A stretch of DNA of 64,000 nucleotides, taken from positions 22,696 to 86,695 of the forward strand of contig CAIMWF010000038.1 of assembly GCA_903845055.1 (NCBI GenBank), given 5' to 3'. The position numbers and the translations under genes are program-made. This stretch comes from an uncultured Bacteroidales bacterium. GTDB taxonomy: Bacteria; Bacteroidota; Bacteroidia; Bacteroidales; FEN-979. Below are positions 50,242-58,280 of this stretch, piece by piece (positions within the stretch are counted from its first letter, which is position 1; every line of letters starts with the position of its first letter). The notes under the pieces are model-generated. The model was not told the DNA's origin and made no database searches. It saw nothing but the letters and a program-made list of their open reading frames with translations.

Positions 50242-53200
50242 ATTTTTTCCACTCCGGCAACCTTCCTGGTGTAACGGGGGCTCCAAGATTTTCGAGCGCC
50301 TTTTCCAGCTGGGGGATGTCAGTTTCGCCAAGGTGTTTCACCTGGTCGTATACCGGCGGAAATTCGGCCTCCAGGATTGCATAGGCATCCTTCTGTGTTT
50401 GCGACGGCGCACTGGTCGACGACCAGCTGATCCAGCTCAGCTTGCCCAGGCGCGAATTGAGGGGCACCGGTGCAGGAGGATTTTCCTCTTCGCTGGGTTT
50501 CCCGGTATTCCTGTTGAATTTGACATTGAGGATCTCGTCGAGCTGCAGCTGGATCTCACGCGCCCTTTTCAGCAGGTCGGCACTTGCAGCCGGGGTGCTG
50601 TTCAGCGCCTGCAAAATGCTGGTCGACCTGCGGTACAAAGCTTCGGCGTAGTTTTCGGTTCCCTGCATCACACGGGTGATCTCGGCAATCTTTTTGTGAA
50701 ATTCGGTCATGCCTTTGCGGTCGGCGGCCGGGAGGGTGGTGTTTTCAAGCACGATGGCGCTGAATTCAACCGGACCTGCGAGCGGCTTTGTTTCGCCATT
50801 GGCGGTAAGAGTCATGCTGACTTTGTACCTGCCGGGCATGGCGAGCACGCCGCTGCCATTGTCGCCCAGCGGGTCGAACTTGTCGGTTTCAACCACGCGG
50901 GTCGACTGGTACCTCAGGTCCCAGTTTACCCGGTTGATCCCTTTCGACGGGCTTTTACGGATTATCCGCACCGGGGAGCCGGTGGCATCGGTGACGGTGA
51001 AGGTGAGGAAGGGTTCAATTTCCAGTTTTTCGGTTCGCAATTCCGCTTCGGTCGGCTGCGGGATTTTCTCTGCCTTCTTAAACAACTCCGTCTCCTTCTC
51101 CTTCCGGAGATCCTTTTTCGTCTTTGGCACCTCTTTGATGTAATAGGTGAAAACGGCACCGAAATCGGGATTCTTCGCCACGAAAACCGTGGAACCTTCG
51201 GCACCCTTCGTATTGGTGGGCAGATACATCAGCGCATCTTTGACGGGAAATAGGGTTCCCGGCTGGCCAAGGGTCTCCTTTTTCAGGTTCCTCAAAGGGG
51301 TGTAGTCATCCAGGATGTAAAACCCGCGGCCGAAGGTGGCGATCACCAGGTCGTTTTCGCGTTTCTGGATGGCCATATCCTTCACGCATACCGAAGGAAG
51401 ACCCGCCTTGAGCTGGATCCAGGCATGGCCCCCGTCGATGGTGAAAAAGCAGCCGAATTCAGTCCCGGCAAACAACAGGTCGGGGTTGACATAATCCTGC
51501 ATGATGGTGTGTACGGTGCCATTCTCAGGCAGGTTGCCGGCAATTGAAATCCATGATTTGCCCTTGTCGGTGCTTTTCAGCAGGTAAGGCTTGAAATCGT
51601 CGCGAAGGATGTTGTCGAAGGAAGCAAAAACAACATTTTCATCGAATCGGGAGGCAAAAATATCGCTTACATAGGTATTTTCCGGGATTCCCGGGAATTT
51701 GTCGTGCCGGCTCCAGTTTTTCGCGTCCTCCGACACCTGGATCAGACCGTCGTCGGTACCGGCATAGAGCAGGTTTTCCTTAACAGGTGATTCATCAAAG
51801 GAGATGATGGTCCCGTAGAGGGAGGTGGAGACATCTTTCTGGATGGCATCGTTTGGCCAGTATTTTCCCATGACCGGCCAGGTGTTCCGGTCGATCTGCG
51901 CGGTAAGATCGTCACTGATCACCTGCCAGGTATCGCCCCGGTCGTCGCTGCGGAAAACTTTGTTTGCAGTGGTATACAGCCGGGTGGGAGCGTGGGGGCT
52001 GATGATCAGCGGGGTGTTCCAGTTCCACTGGTAGCTGTTCTCACCCTTGCGCGGCTCAGGCCTGATGTCAATCGCCTCCCGGCTCTTGCGGTCGTACCGC
52101 ACCATGCCGCCGTACTGTGATTCGGCATAAACGATATCAGGATTTACCGGGTCGATCTGCGACCAGAATCCGTCGCCGCCATTGGTGACGAACCAGTCGT
52201 CGCTGAGCACGCCGGCACCCGCCGTGGAGCGTGACGGACCGCCGACGCTGTTGTTGTCCTGCGTGCCGCCATAAACATAATAAAATGGAAGGGAGTTGTC
52301 GACCTGCACCCTGTAAAACTGGACGATCGGCAGGTTTGACTTGAAGATGAACTCCTTGCCGCCGTCGAAGGTTTCATAGGCGCCCCCGTCGCTTCCGATG
52401 AAGAAATGCTTTGGGTCGCCCGGATCGATCCACATGGCGTGATCGTCGACATGCCGTTTGTTGTTGCCGACCGGTTTCCAGGTTTTCCCGCCATCTTCGG
52501 TCACCTGTGATACCGTTTCAACCGAATAGACCTTGTTGACATCCTTCGGATCACAGTAGATTTCGTTGTAATACTGGCCCTGGGCCGAGTGGTCGCTCAT
52601 TTTCTGCCAGGAGGCGCCACGGTCGCTGCTGCGGTAAAATCCTTTTGCTTCCGGCGTTGATTCTATGATGGCATATACCACGTCGGGGTTCACGGGGGAG
52701 ATGGCCAGGCCGATGCCGCCCATGTTGGCCGAGGGCAGTCCGGAGGTAAGTTTGTCCCATGTTTCACCCGCATTGACCGATTTGTAAATGGCCGTTTCGG
52801 GACCTCCGCCGATCTTGGTGAAAACATGACGGCGGCGTTGCTCCGAAGAGGCGTAAAGTACATCCGGGTTCCGGGGATCCATGATGATGTTGTTGACCCC
52901 GGTATTTTCGCTGATCTGCAGGACCTTCTTCCAGGTTTTTCCTCCATCGGCGGTTTTGTAGAGGCCGCGGTCGCCGCCGGGGCCCCAAACGGAGCCTTCC
53001 GCTGCAACATATACAACGTCGGAATTGCGGGGATCGATCACGATGCCGCCGATCTGGCGCGAATCCTTCAACCCCATGTTTTTCCAGCTTTTCCCGTCGT
53101 CGGAGCTTTTATAAACACCATTCCCGTAACCGAGCGAACGCTGGTGGTTGTTCTCGCCCGTACCGACCCATACAATGTTGTTGTTGCCCGGGTCGATCAC

Positions 53201-53698
53201 CACGCAGCCAAGGGAGTAGGCACCGTTGTTGTCGAAAACAGGTTCAAAGGTGGTGCCGTTGTTGACCGTTTTCCAGAGATGCCCTGAGGCAGCCGCGACA
53301 AACCATTCGCTGTGGTTCCTGGGGTTGACGGCAAAGTCGGCGATACGCCCGGAACAGAAGGCCGGCCCGATGCTCCTGAATTTCAATCCCCCGACGAGTC
53401 CTGAATTGTACAGGGAATCCTCCTTCGGTTTCTCTTTGCCTTTTGATTTGTCTGTTGACTTCTCCTTCTCCTTGACCTGGCCTGCTTTTTCAGCAGCTTC
53501 ACCCTTTTCCTTACCGGCTGGTTTTGATTTTTCAACATCGCTGCCTGCAGGTTTATCCTTGCCTGCTTCAGCAGCGGCGGAAGATTTAACAGTTTCGGCA
53601 GCCTTTTGAGCAGATTTTTTATCGGTTTGGGCCGTTACGGCCAGGCTCAGGATCAATGCACAGCCGATCAGCCATGCTGACAATGGTGAGAATTTCAT
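50240..53698 (-). CDS. Large exported BNR/sortilin-like beta-propeller protein
   Basis: A 1152-residue exported protein with a signal peptide (1-23). Residues 24-95 are a very charged Lys/Glu/Ala-rich linker (e.g. EKSKPAGKEKGEAAEKAG). Residues 100-830 form two BNR/Asp-box beta-propellers of the VPS10/sortilin or glycosidase-like type, with repeated S/T-x-D-x-G-x-T-W boxes such as SSDDGKSWKNM, TADGGKTWKKV, SDRGASWQKM, SDDRGDTWQVI and STDKGKSWISI. The C-terminal 300 residues are helical with an Ig-like strand region. Bacteroidota homologues are often labelled glycosyl hydrolase, but no catalytic residues can be assigned. The start overlaps the mtnA stop by 4 nt, so it is coupled to mtnA. Confidence 0.82.
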   Translation of the reverse strand: MKFSPLSAWLIGCALILSLAVTAQTDKKSAQKAAETVKSSAAAEAGKDKPAGSDVEKSKPAGKEKGEAAEKAGQVKEKEKSTDKSKGKEKPKEDSLYNSGLVGGLKFRSIGPAFCSGRIADFAVNPRNHSEWFVAAASGHLWKTVNNGTTFEPVFDNNGAYSLGCVVIDPGNNNIVWVGTGENNHQRSLGYGNGVYKSSDDGKSWKNMGLKDSRQIGGIVIDPRNSDVVYVAAEGSVWGPGGDRGLYKTADGGKTWKKVLQISENTGVNNIIMDPRNPDVLYASSEQRRRHVFTKIGGGPETAIYKSVNAGETWDKLTSGLPSANMGGIGLAISPVNPDVVYAIIESTPEAKGFYRSSDRGASWQKMSDHSAQGQYYNEIYCDPKDVNKVYSVETVSQVTEDGGKTWKPVGNNKRHVDDHAMWIDPGDPKHFFIGSDGGAYETFDGGKEFIFKSNLPIVQFYRVQVDNSLPFYYVYGGTQDNNSVGGPSRSTAGAGVLSDDWFVTNGGDGFWSQIDPVNPDIVYAESQYGGMVRYDRKSREAIDIRPEPRKGENSYQWNWNTPLIISPHAPTRLYTTANKVFRSDDRGDTWQVISDDLTAQIDRNTWPVMGKYWPNDAIQKDVSTSLYGTIISFDESPVKENLLYAGTDDGLIQVSEDAKNWSRHDKFPGIPENTYVSDIFASRFDENVVFASFDNILRDDFKPYLLKSTDKGKSWISIAGNLPENGTVHTIMQDYVNPDLLFAGTEFGCFFTIDGGHAWIQLKAGLPSVCVKDMAIQKRENDLVIATFGRGFYILDDYTPLRNLKKETLGQPGTLFPVKDALMYLPTNTKGAEGSTVFVAKNPDFGAVFTYYIKEVPKTKKDLRKEKETELFKKAEKIPQPTEAELRTEKLEIEPFLTFTVTDATGSPVRIIRKSPSKGINRVNWDLRYQSTRVVETDKFDPLGDNGSGVLAMPGRYKVSMTLTANGETKPLAGPVEFSAIVLENTTLPAADRKGMTEFHKKIAEITRVMQGTENYAEALYRRSTSILQALNSTPAASADLLKRAREIQLQLDEILNVKFNRNTGKPSEEENPPAPVPLNSRLGKLSWISWSSTSAPSQTQKDAYAILEAEFPPVYDQVKHLGETDIPQLEKALENLGAPVTPGRLPEWKK

Positions 53699-54747
53699 GG
53701 ATTTTGATTTAAAAGTTGACGGATGGAAGGACGATCGGGCGAAATGATACCCTTTTCGGTGATAATTCCAGTGATAAATTTTGCCGGGGTTACATCAAAC
53801 GCAGGGTTGAAGGCGGACGACCCGGGGGAGCAGACCAGGATCCGTTCCATCCTGCCATCGCGTGTGGGACCCTCCTGGTAGAGAACCTCGTCTGCGTCGC
53901 GCTCTTCAATGGGGATATGTTTTCCGTCGGGGCAATCCCGGTCGAAGGTGGAGGTGGGTGCCGCAACATAGAACGGAATCCCGTATTCCTTTGCTGCAAT
54001 CGCCTTTTCAAGCGTCCCGATCTTATTGGCCACATCCCCGTTTGCGGCAACCCGGTCGGCGCCGACGATCATCAGGTCGATTTTCCCGAGCGACATCAGG
54101 TATGCCCCGGCATTGTCGGGAAGGATGGTATGCGGCACGCCGGCCTGGCGGAGTTCCCATGCCGTAAGGCGGGCGCCCTGGCTGCGGGGACGGGTTTCAT
54201 CGGCATAAACAAAAACCTTTTTCCCCCGGCTGTGGGCCAGGTAGATGGGGGCGAGGGCAGTACCGTAATCGACAAATGCCAGCCAGCCTGCATTGCAATG
54301 GGTTTCGATATTCATCCCGTCGCAAACCAGGGCGTTGCCGAATTCACCGATGCTGAGCGAATCGGAAGCATCTTTTGCGGCCAGTCGGAGGGCCTCCTCC
54401 GATGCTTCGGCGGGCGAACCCAGCGCCGCGGCATGTACTTTTTCAACGGCATGGAAAAGGTTCCGGGCGGTGGGACGGGTTGATCCGATCCGGAGCCGCG
54501 CGGTCTCCAGGGCGGCATGGTAACCTGAAACAGGTGCTTCATGTGCCGCCTGAGCCATGGCAAACCCTGCGATGGCCCCGATGGCTCCGGCACCGCGGAC
54601 CATCATGGTGCGGATGGCGTGACAACTATCGGCACAGGTGGCTGCTTCACCTATTTTAAACTGAAAGGGCAGGAGGTTCTGCTCGATGAAAAAAACCGTG
54701 GTTCCCTCCATCCACACTGTCTGGTAATGCACGCCATCGACCTTCAT
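53695..54747 (-). CDS. mtnA: S-methyl-5-thioribose-1-phosphate isomerase
   Basis: A 350-residue cytosolic isomerase of the methionine salvage pathway, converting methylthioribose-1-phosphate to methylthioribulose-1-phosphate. Family motifs are MMVRGAGAIGAIAGFAMA, IETHCNAGWLAFVDYGTAL with Cys151, TRPRSQGARLTAWELRQAG and VGADRVAANGDVANKIGT with Asp231. Length is normal. The usual second residue after RGA is Pro; here it reads RGAG, a minor change. The only linked gene is the BNR-repeat protein overlapping its end; no other salvage genes (mtnB, mtnK, mtnN) are nearby. The family also contains eIF2B-like ribose-1,5-bisphosphate isomerases, but the motifs favour MtnA. Confidence 0.9.
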   Translation of the reverse strand: MKVDGVHYQTVWMEGTTVFFIEQNLLPFQFKIGEAATCADSCHAIRTMMVRGAGAIGAIAGFAMAQAAHEAPVSGYHAALETARLRIGSTRPTARNLFHAVEKVHAAALGSPAEASEEALRLAAKDASDSLSIGEFGNALVCDGMNIETHCNAGWLAFVDYGTALAPIYLAHSRGKKVFVYADETRPRSQGARLTAWELRQAGVPHTILPDNAGAYLMSLGKIDLMIVGADRVAANGDVANKIGTLEKAIAAKEYGIPFYVAAPTSTFDRDCPDGKHIPIEERDADEVLYQEGPTRDGRMERILVCSPGSSAFNPAFDVTPAKFITGIITEKGIISPDRPSIRQLLNQNP

Positions 54748-54785
54748 AAGACGCGGGGGAGGTTATCCTGGATGAAATCAACCGG

Positions 54786-55403
54786 TTAAATGATCTTCCA
54801 GCCCAGGCTGATCACCCAGACATTGTTCCTTGAATCGAATTTGAAGTTGTTCACCTCGCTCACCAACTGGTTCAAACCGATCTGGTACCTGACATCGAGG
54901 GTGAACATCAGCACGTCAACCCCGGCGCCGGCCTGGATGGACCAGTTCACCGACTTAAAATCGCCGCTGGTAAGGGGACCTAATTTGGCACCTCCTTCGG
55001 ATATGCTTTTATTGACGACGAAGGAAGCAGCGGGCCCCGCGAGGATCCTCAGGTTAACAATTTTCGCGTTGATCAGTTTAAAACCGATCAGTACGGGAAC
55101 ATCGAGCGAACCGATCTTTACCGTCTGTTTCCAGTTTTTCGAGAGGTCGGACACATTATTGCTGAAAACGCCGCCCTGGGTCGTGTAGTAAAGTTCAGGC
55201 TGCAGGTACAGTTTCTTCCCGATCCTTACAAAAGCACCGATCTGGAAGCCCGATTTGAATTTTGAAGTGATCGTGTCCATGTTGGTCGAAAGCTTGGCGG
55301 CATTGTAACCCACTTTAATGCCGACATTGAGCTGGCCGAAGGACGCTTCCGAGGTCAGAAGCACAGGCAGGAAAAACAGAAGGGCGATGATTAGTTTTTT
55401 CAT
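54786..55403 (-). CDS. Small porin-like outer-membrane beta-barrel protein
   Basis: About 205 residues starting MKKLIIALLFFLPVLLTSEASFG, a clear signal peptide. The mature part has eight or so amphipathic strands (LNVGIKVGYNAAKL, FQIGAFVRIGKKLYLQPELYYTTQGG, LDVPVLIGFKLINAKIVNLRILAGPAASFVV, MFTLDVRYQIGLNQL), typical of the outer-membrane beta-barrel families labelled OMP_b-brl_2 in Bacteroidota. Function is unknown; such proteins are usually structural or poorly characterised. ATG 55403 is used; a reading from 55430 adds nine residues before the signal peptide. It is followed by mtnA 38 nt away, without clear coupling. Confidence 0.82.
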   Translation of the reverse strand: MKKLIIALLFFLPVLLTSEASFGQLNVGIKVGYNAAKLSTNMDTITSKFKSGFQIGAFVRIGKKLYLQPELYYTTQGGVFSNNVSDLSKNWKQTVKIGSLDVPVLIGFKLINAKIVNLRILAGPAASFVVNKSISEGGAKLGPLTSGDFKSVNWSIQAGAGVDVLMFTLDVRYQIGLNQLVSEVNNFKFDSRNNVWVISLGWKII

Positions 55404-55430
55404 AATGAGATTTTTTCGTTTAGGTATCAA

Positions 55431-55458
55431 AATTAAAAATTAAAAATTAAAAATTAAA
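55431..55458. repeat. 7-bp tandem repeat (AATTAAA), 4 units
   Basis: Four perfect A/T heptamers, the same unit as at 10031 and 57723. It lies upstream of the porin-like gene. Confidence 0.8.
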
Positions 55459-55545
55459 AATAAATTAAACTTCACCGGAATAACCCGGTTCCATGTGTAT
55501 CGCGGGTCAACATCTGCTAACCCCGAAATTTATAATTTGTAATTT

Positions 55546-56817
55546 TTAATTGATTACGTCGAATCCCGTGTAAGGAACCAGCACCTTCGGAATGTTGATC
55601 CCATCCGGGGTCTGGTTGTTCTCCAGCAGGGCCGCCACGATGCGCGGAAGGGCCAGCGCGCTCCCGTTGAGGGTGTGGGGGATGTGCATTTTCCCGTTTT
55701 CATCCTTGCAACGCAGCTTCATCCTGTTTGACTGGAAGGTCTCGAAATTGGATACGGAACTGACTTCGAGCCAGCGTGCCTGCGCCGACGACCACACCTC
55801 CATGTCGTAGGTGAGGGCCGATGTGAAACTCATATCGCCGCCGCACAGTTTGAGGACGCGAAACGGAAGTTCCAGTTTGCGCAGCAGCCCGGTAACATAG
55901 GCCAGCATCTCTTCCAGGACCTCATAGGATTTTTCGGCGGAGGCGATCTGGACAATTTCGACCTTGTCGAACTGGTGGAGGCGGTTCAGTCCGCGCACAT
56001 CCTTTCCGTATGATCCGGCTTCGCGGCGGAAACAGGCCGAGTAGGCAACGTTTTTCACCGGGAGGTCCTGCACCTTCAGGATGGTGTCGCGGTATATATT
56101 GGTAACGGGAACCTCTGCCGTGGGAATCAGGTAAAGATCATCAAGGCCGACGTGGTACATCTGCGCGTCCTTGTCGGGCAACTGCCCGGTGGCGTAGGCT
56201 GAAGCGGCGTTCACCATGTATGGGGGCTGCACTTCATTATAGCCTTCCTTCAGGGCCTCTTCGAGAAAAAAATTGATCAGCGCGCGCTGCAGCCGTGCTC
56301 CCTTGCCTTTATATAAAGGAAATCCCGCCCCGGTGATCTTGTTCCCGGTGATGAAATCGATCAGGTCGTATTTTGTGGTCAGGTCCCAGTGGGGCACGGC
56401 ATCCGGCGCAACAGGGACGATGGCGCCCTCCTGCAGCATCACCACGTTTTCGGCGGGCGTTTTTCCTGCAGGAACGGTGGAGTGGGGGAGGTTGGGCACC
56501 CTGACCAGCAGTTCGTCAAGTTCCTTTTTGATGGCTTCGAAGGCGGCATCGATCTCCTTTGACGCGCTCTTGATTTCGGCTGTCTTTTCCTTCAGCTGGT
56601 TCGCCTCGGCTGCTTTTCCCGATTGAAACAGCACGCCGATTTCCTTTGCCAGCAGGTTGCTCTGCGCCTGCAGGTCGTCGAGACGTTTCTGGGTCTCCCG
56701 GCGCTGGTCATCGAGGGAAACGATGCGGCCAATGATCCCGGTTCCGTCAAAATTTTTAATGGCAAGACGGTCAGTCACCTCCTGCTGGTGTTCACGGATG
56801 TAATTCAATGAAAGCAT
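55546..56817 (-). CDS. serS: Seryl-tRNA synthetase
   Basis: A 423-residue class II aminoacyl-tRNA synthetase that charges tRNA-Ser in the cytosol. It starts MLSLNYIREHQQEVTDRLAIKNF, followed by the long antiparallel coiled coil (about 30-110, e.g. LDDLQAQSNLLAKEIGVLF). Class II motifs are seen: motif 2 region AYSACFRREAGSYGKDVRGLNRLHQFDKVE and motif 3 NGSALALPRIVAALLENNQ. The C-terminus ends with the IPKVLVPYTGFDVI segment. ATG 56817 is chosen because an in-frame ATG at 56838 falls in the -7 box. It is probably monocistronic. Confidence 0.96.
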   Translation of the reverse strand: MLSLNYIREHQQEVTDRLAIKNFDGTGIIGRIVSLDDQRRETQKRLDDLQAQSNLLAKEIGVLFQSGKAAEANQLKEKTAEIKSASKEIDAAFEAIKKELDELLVRVPNLPHSTVPAGKTPAENVVMLQEGAIVPVAPDAVPHWDLTTKYDLIDFITGNKITGAGFPLYKGKGARLQRALINFFLEEALKEGYNEVQPPYMVNAASAYATGQLPDKDAQMYHVGLDDLYLIPTAEVPVTNIYRDTILKVQDLPVKNVAYSACFRREAGSYGKDVRGLNRLHQFDKVEIVQIASAEKSYEVLEEMLAYVTGLLRKLELPFRVLKLCGGDMSFTSALTYDMEVWSSAQARWLEVSSVSNFETFQSNRMKLRCKDENGKMHIPHTLNGSALALPRIVAALLENNQTPDGINIPKVLVPYTGFDVIN

Positions 56818-56835
56818 AAAAAAGGGATTAATGAA

Positions 56836-56843
56836 CAAAAATA
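56836..56843 (-). promoter_or_regulatory. Bacteroidota -7 box (TATTTTTG) for serS
   Basis: A perfect TAnnTTTG on the minus strand, 18 nt before the serS ATG. It overlaps the alternative start at 56838 and so excludes it. Confidence 0.5.
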
Positions 56844-56900
56844 GGTAAAAACCGGCAGAGGATGTAAAAATTACTCAACAAATTACTTCAAAGACAGGGA

Positions 56901-56921
56901 GTGACGAGTGACGAGTGACGA
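56901..56921. repeat. 7-bp tandem repeat (GTGACGA), 3 units
   Basis: Three perfect heptamers upstream of serS, followed 18 nt later by two GATTTCA units (56940-56953). Confidence 0.8.
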
Positions 56922-57049
56922 ATTCAGGGAAGATCATCAGATTTCAGATTTCACATTCAAACAAATTTGTATTATTTATGTGAATCAAGAGTCAAAAATG
57001 TCTTAAATTCCGATTAGACCTTTAGGTTTTTAAACTGAATTACCGTGAA

Positions 57050-57190
57050 TTACACAGAGACCCACAGAGAAGACACAGAGTTACAAAGAGAATAGAAAAA
57101 CAACTTATAAGGTGTCTATAATAGACTAATAACAGGAATCACAGATCAAACTCTGTGGTCTCCGTGACTTCTCTGTGGGTCTCTGTGTAA
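57050..57190. mobile_element. 141-bp MITE-like element with perfect 23-bp terminal inverted repeats
   Basis: The left arm at 57050-57072 (starting TTACACAGAGACCCACAG) is the exact reverse complement of the right arm at 57168-57190. The interior contains further ACAGAGT/ACTCTGT copies (57075-57083 and 57149-57155). No coding frame is present and I see no obvious flanking target duplication. Environmental genomes often carry related CACAGAG-rich palindromes (general recollection). It could be a non-autonomous element or a structured repeat. Confidence 0.65.
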
Positions 57191-57366
57191 TAAACATTGG
57201 CTGGCAATGGCCAACTCTTTGATTTGCATTAAAATGTGAAATCTGAAATGTGTGAAATTTTATGCTTTGCTGCTTCCCCCCCCGGAAATACCTCTTGATC
57301 TCTTATTGCCTATCGCCTGCTGCCTATTGCCTGTGATTGCACCTTAATTTTTGCATTTTCAGATAA

Positions 57367-57402
57367 AAAAAAGGCCATCTCAAACTTTTGAGACAGCCTT
57401 TC
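57367..57402 (-). terminator. Intrinsic terminator of the rplU-rpmA operon
   Basis: On the minus strand, AAAGGCTGTCTCAAA pairs with TTTGAGATGGCCTTT (two G-U wobbles), followed by a run of T (TTTTTATCT). It lies 42 nt after the rpmA stop. Confidence 0.85.
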
Positions 57403-57443
57403 CGGCAAATTCGGTAAAGACACGGATTCCGCGCCTGGTGGGT

Positions 57444-57713
57444 TTAGTTGGCCGTTTCCTCCATCGGCAGGATGGAGACAAATGAACGGTCGCTTCTTTT
57501 CTTTTTGAATTCCACAATTCCGTCGATGAGTGCGAACAGGGTGTGGTCCTTTCCTATCCCGACATTCAACCCGGGATTGTGCACCGTTCCGCGCTGACGA
57601 AGGATGATGTTGCCTGATTTTGCAAACTGCCCGCCATAGATTTTGACGCCTAAACGTTTACTGTGCGATTCGCGGCCGTTGCTTGAACTTCCAGCCCCTT
57701 TCTTGTGTGCCAT
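57444..57713 (-). CDS. rpmA: 50S ribosomal protein L27
   Basis: An 89-residue large-subunit protein whose N-terminal tail reaches the peptidyl-transferase centre. It starts [23 protein letters not shown], without the cleavable leader of Firmicutes, and has [30 protein letters not shown]. The last residues ([10 protein letters not shown]) form a small acidic tail. It follows rplU by 114 nt on the same strand, the standard L21-L27 order, and is followed by a strong terminator. The gap contains two AATTAAA units but no separate exact -7 box was found. Confidence 0.96.
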   Translation of the reverse strand: MAHKKGAGSSSNGRESHSKRLGVKIYGGQFAKSGNIILRQRGTVHNPGLNVGIGKDHTLFALIDGIVEFKKKRSDRSFVSILPMEETAN

Positions 57714-57827
57714 AACTTTATTAATTAAAAATTAAAAAATTCGCAATTGAAAACCCGGTTTCAGATGTCGTAATTTTCAATTGGTGTCTAGTTCAACAGT
57801 TAAGCGTGATAACCCGGCGCCGATTCC

Positions 57828-58139
57828 TTAAAAACTGATATTTTCAATTAGGATCTTACTGAAATCCTGGCGGTGACCCGATTCCTTTTCATATCCCTTG
57901 CGACGTTTTTTCTTGAAGATGACTACTTTGTCGCCACGAACATGATCCAAAATGGAGCCGCTCACGGAGGATCCGTCAACCAGGGGTTTGCCTACACTGA
58001 TCTTGCCGTCGTTATCCAGCAGCAGTACCTTGTCAAATTCAATTTTGGTCCCGGGTTCACCATCGAGGCGGTGAACAAAAATCTCGTCGTTCTTTTCTAC
58101 CTTGAACTGCTGACCGGCTATTTCAACGATTGCGTACAT
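57828..58139 (-). CDS. rplU: 50S ribosomal protein L21
   Basis: A 103-residue large-subunit protein. It begins MYAIVEIAGQQFKVEKNDEIFVHRL, the typical L21 start, and contains DKVLLLDNDGKISVGKPLVDG and the C-terminal DKVVIFKKKRRKGYEKESGHRQDFSKILI. ATG 58139 is chosen; an in-frame ATG at 58178 lies in the promoter region. It is the first gene of the rplU-rpmA operon and sits divergent from the giant secreted protein at 58281. A -33/-7 promoter with an 18-nt spacer lies 37 nt upstream. Confidence 0.96.
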   Translation of the reverse strand: MYAIVEIAGQQFKVEKNDEIFVHRLDGEPGTKIEFDKVLLLDNDGKISVGKPLVDGSSVSGSILDHVRGDKVVIFKKKRRKGYEKESGHRQDFSKILIENISF

Positions 58140-58175
58140 GATTTTAATGTGTTGATGTTCGTAAAATTGGGAGTG

Positions 58176-58204
58176 CAAAGTTATAAATTTATTCGGGATT
58201 CCAA
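58176..58204 (-). promoter_or_regulatory. Promoter for rplU-rpmA
   Basis: On the minus strand, TTG at 58204-58202, an 18-nt spacer and TAACTTTG at 58183-58176. The spacer is slightly short of the usual 19-21 nt. Confidence 0.6.
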
Positions 58205-58236
58205 TACGATGTCATTAAAAAAACAGAGATTTTGTG

Positions 58237-58244
58237 TAAATTTG
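58237..58244 (+). promoter_or_regulatory. Bacteroidota -7 box (TAAATTTG) for the giant secreted protein
   Basis: A perfect TAnnTTTG 36 nt before ATG 58281. There is no TTG at -33. Confidence 0.45.
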
Positions 58245-58280
58245 TAACATTATCAATCAATTATCCGTTCAATAGGATAT

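Larger units (their letters stand above)
56844..57443. other. 600-nt gap between serS and rpmA
   Basis: The gap holds a GTGACGA tandem repeat (56901-56921), two GATTTCA units (56940-56953), the 141-bp inverted-repeat element (57050-57190) and the rpmA terminator (57367-57402). No coding frame is supported. Confidence 0.6.

Noticed and set aside
50333..51253. 306-codon plus-strand frame antisense to the BNR-repeat gene
   Set aside because: It is explained as an open shadow of a G/C-rich coding region, with no motif or promoter.
56844..57049. Small protein in the serS/rpmA gap
   Set aside because: Only short frames with repeat-derived composition occur, and there is no promoter box or start context.
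57721..57827. Possible tRNA or leader RNA between rplU and rpmA
   Set aside because: No cloverleaf or conserved T-loop can be drawn, and the stretch is mostly A/T repeat.
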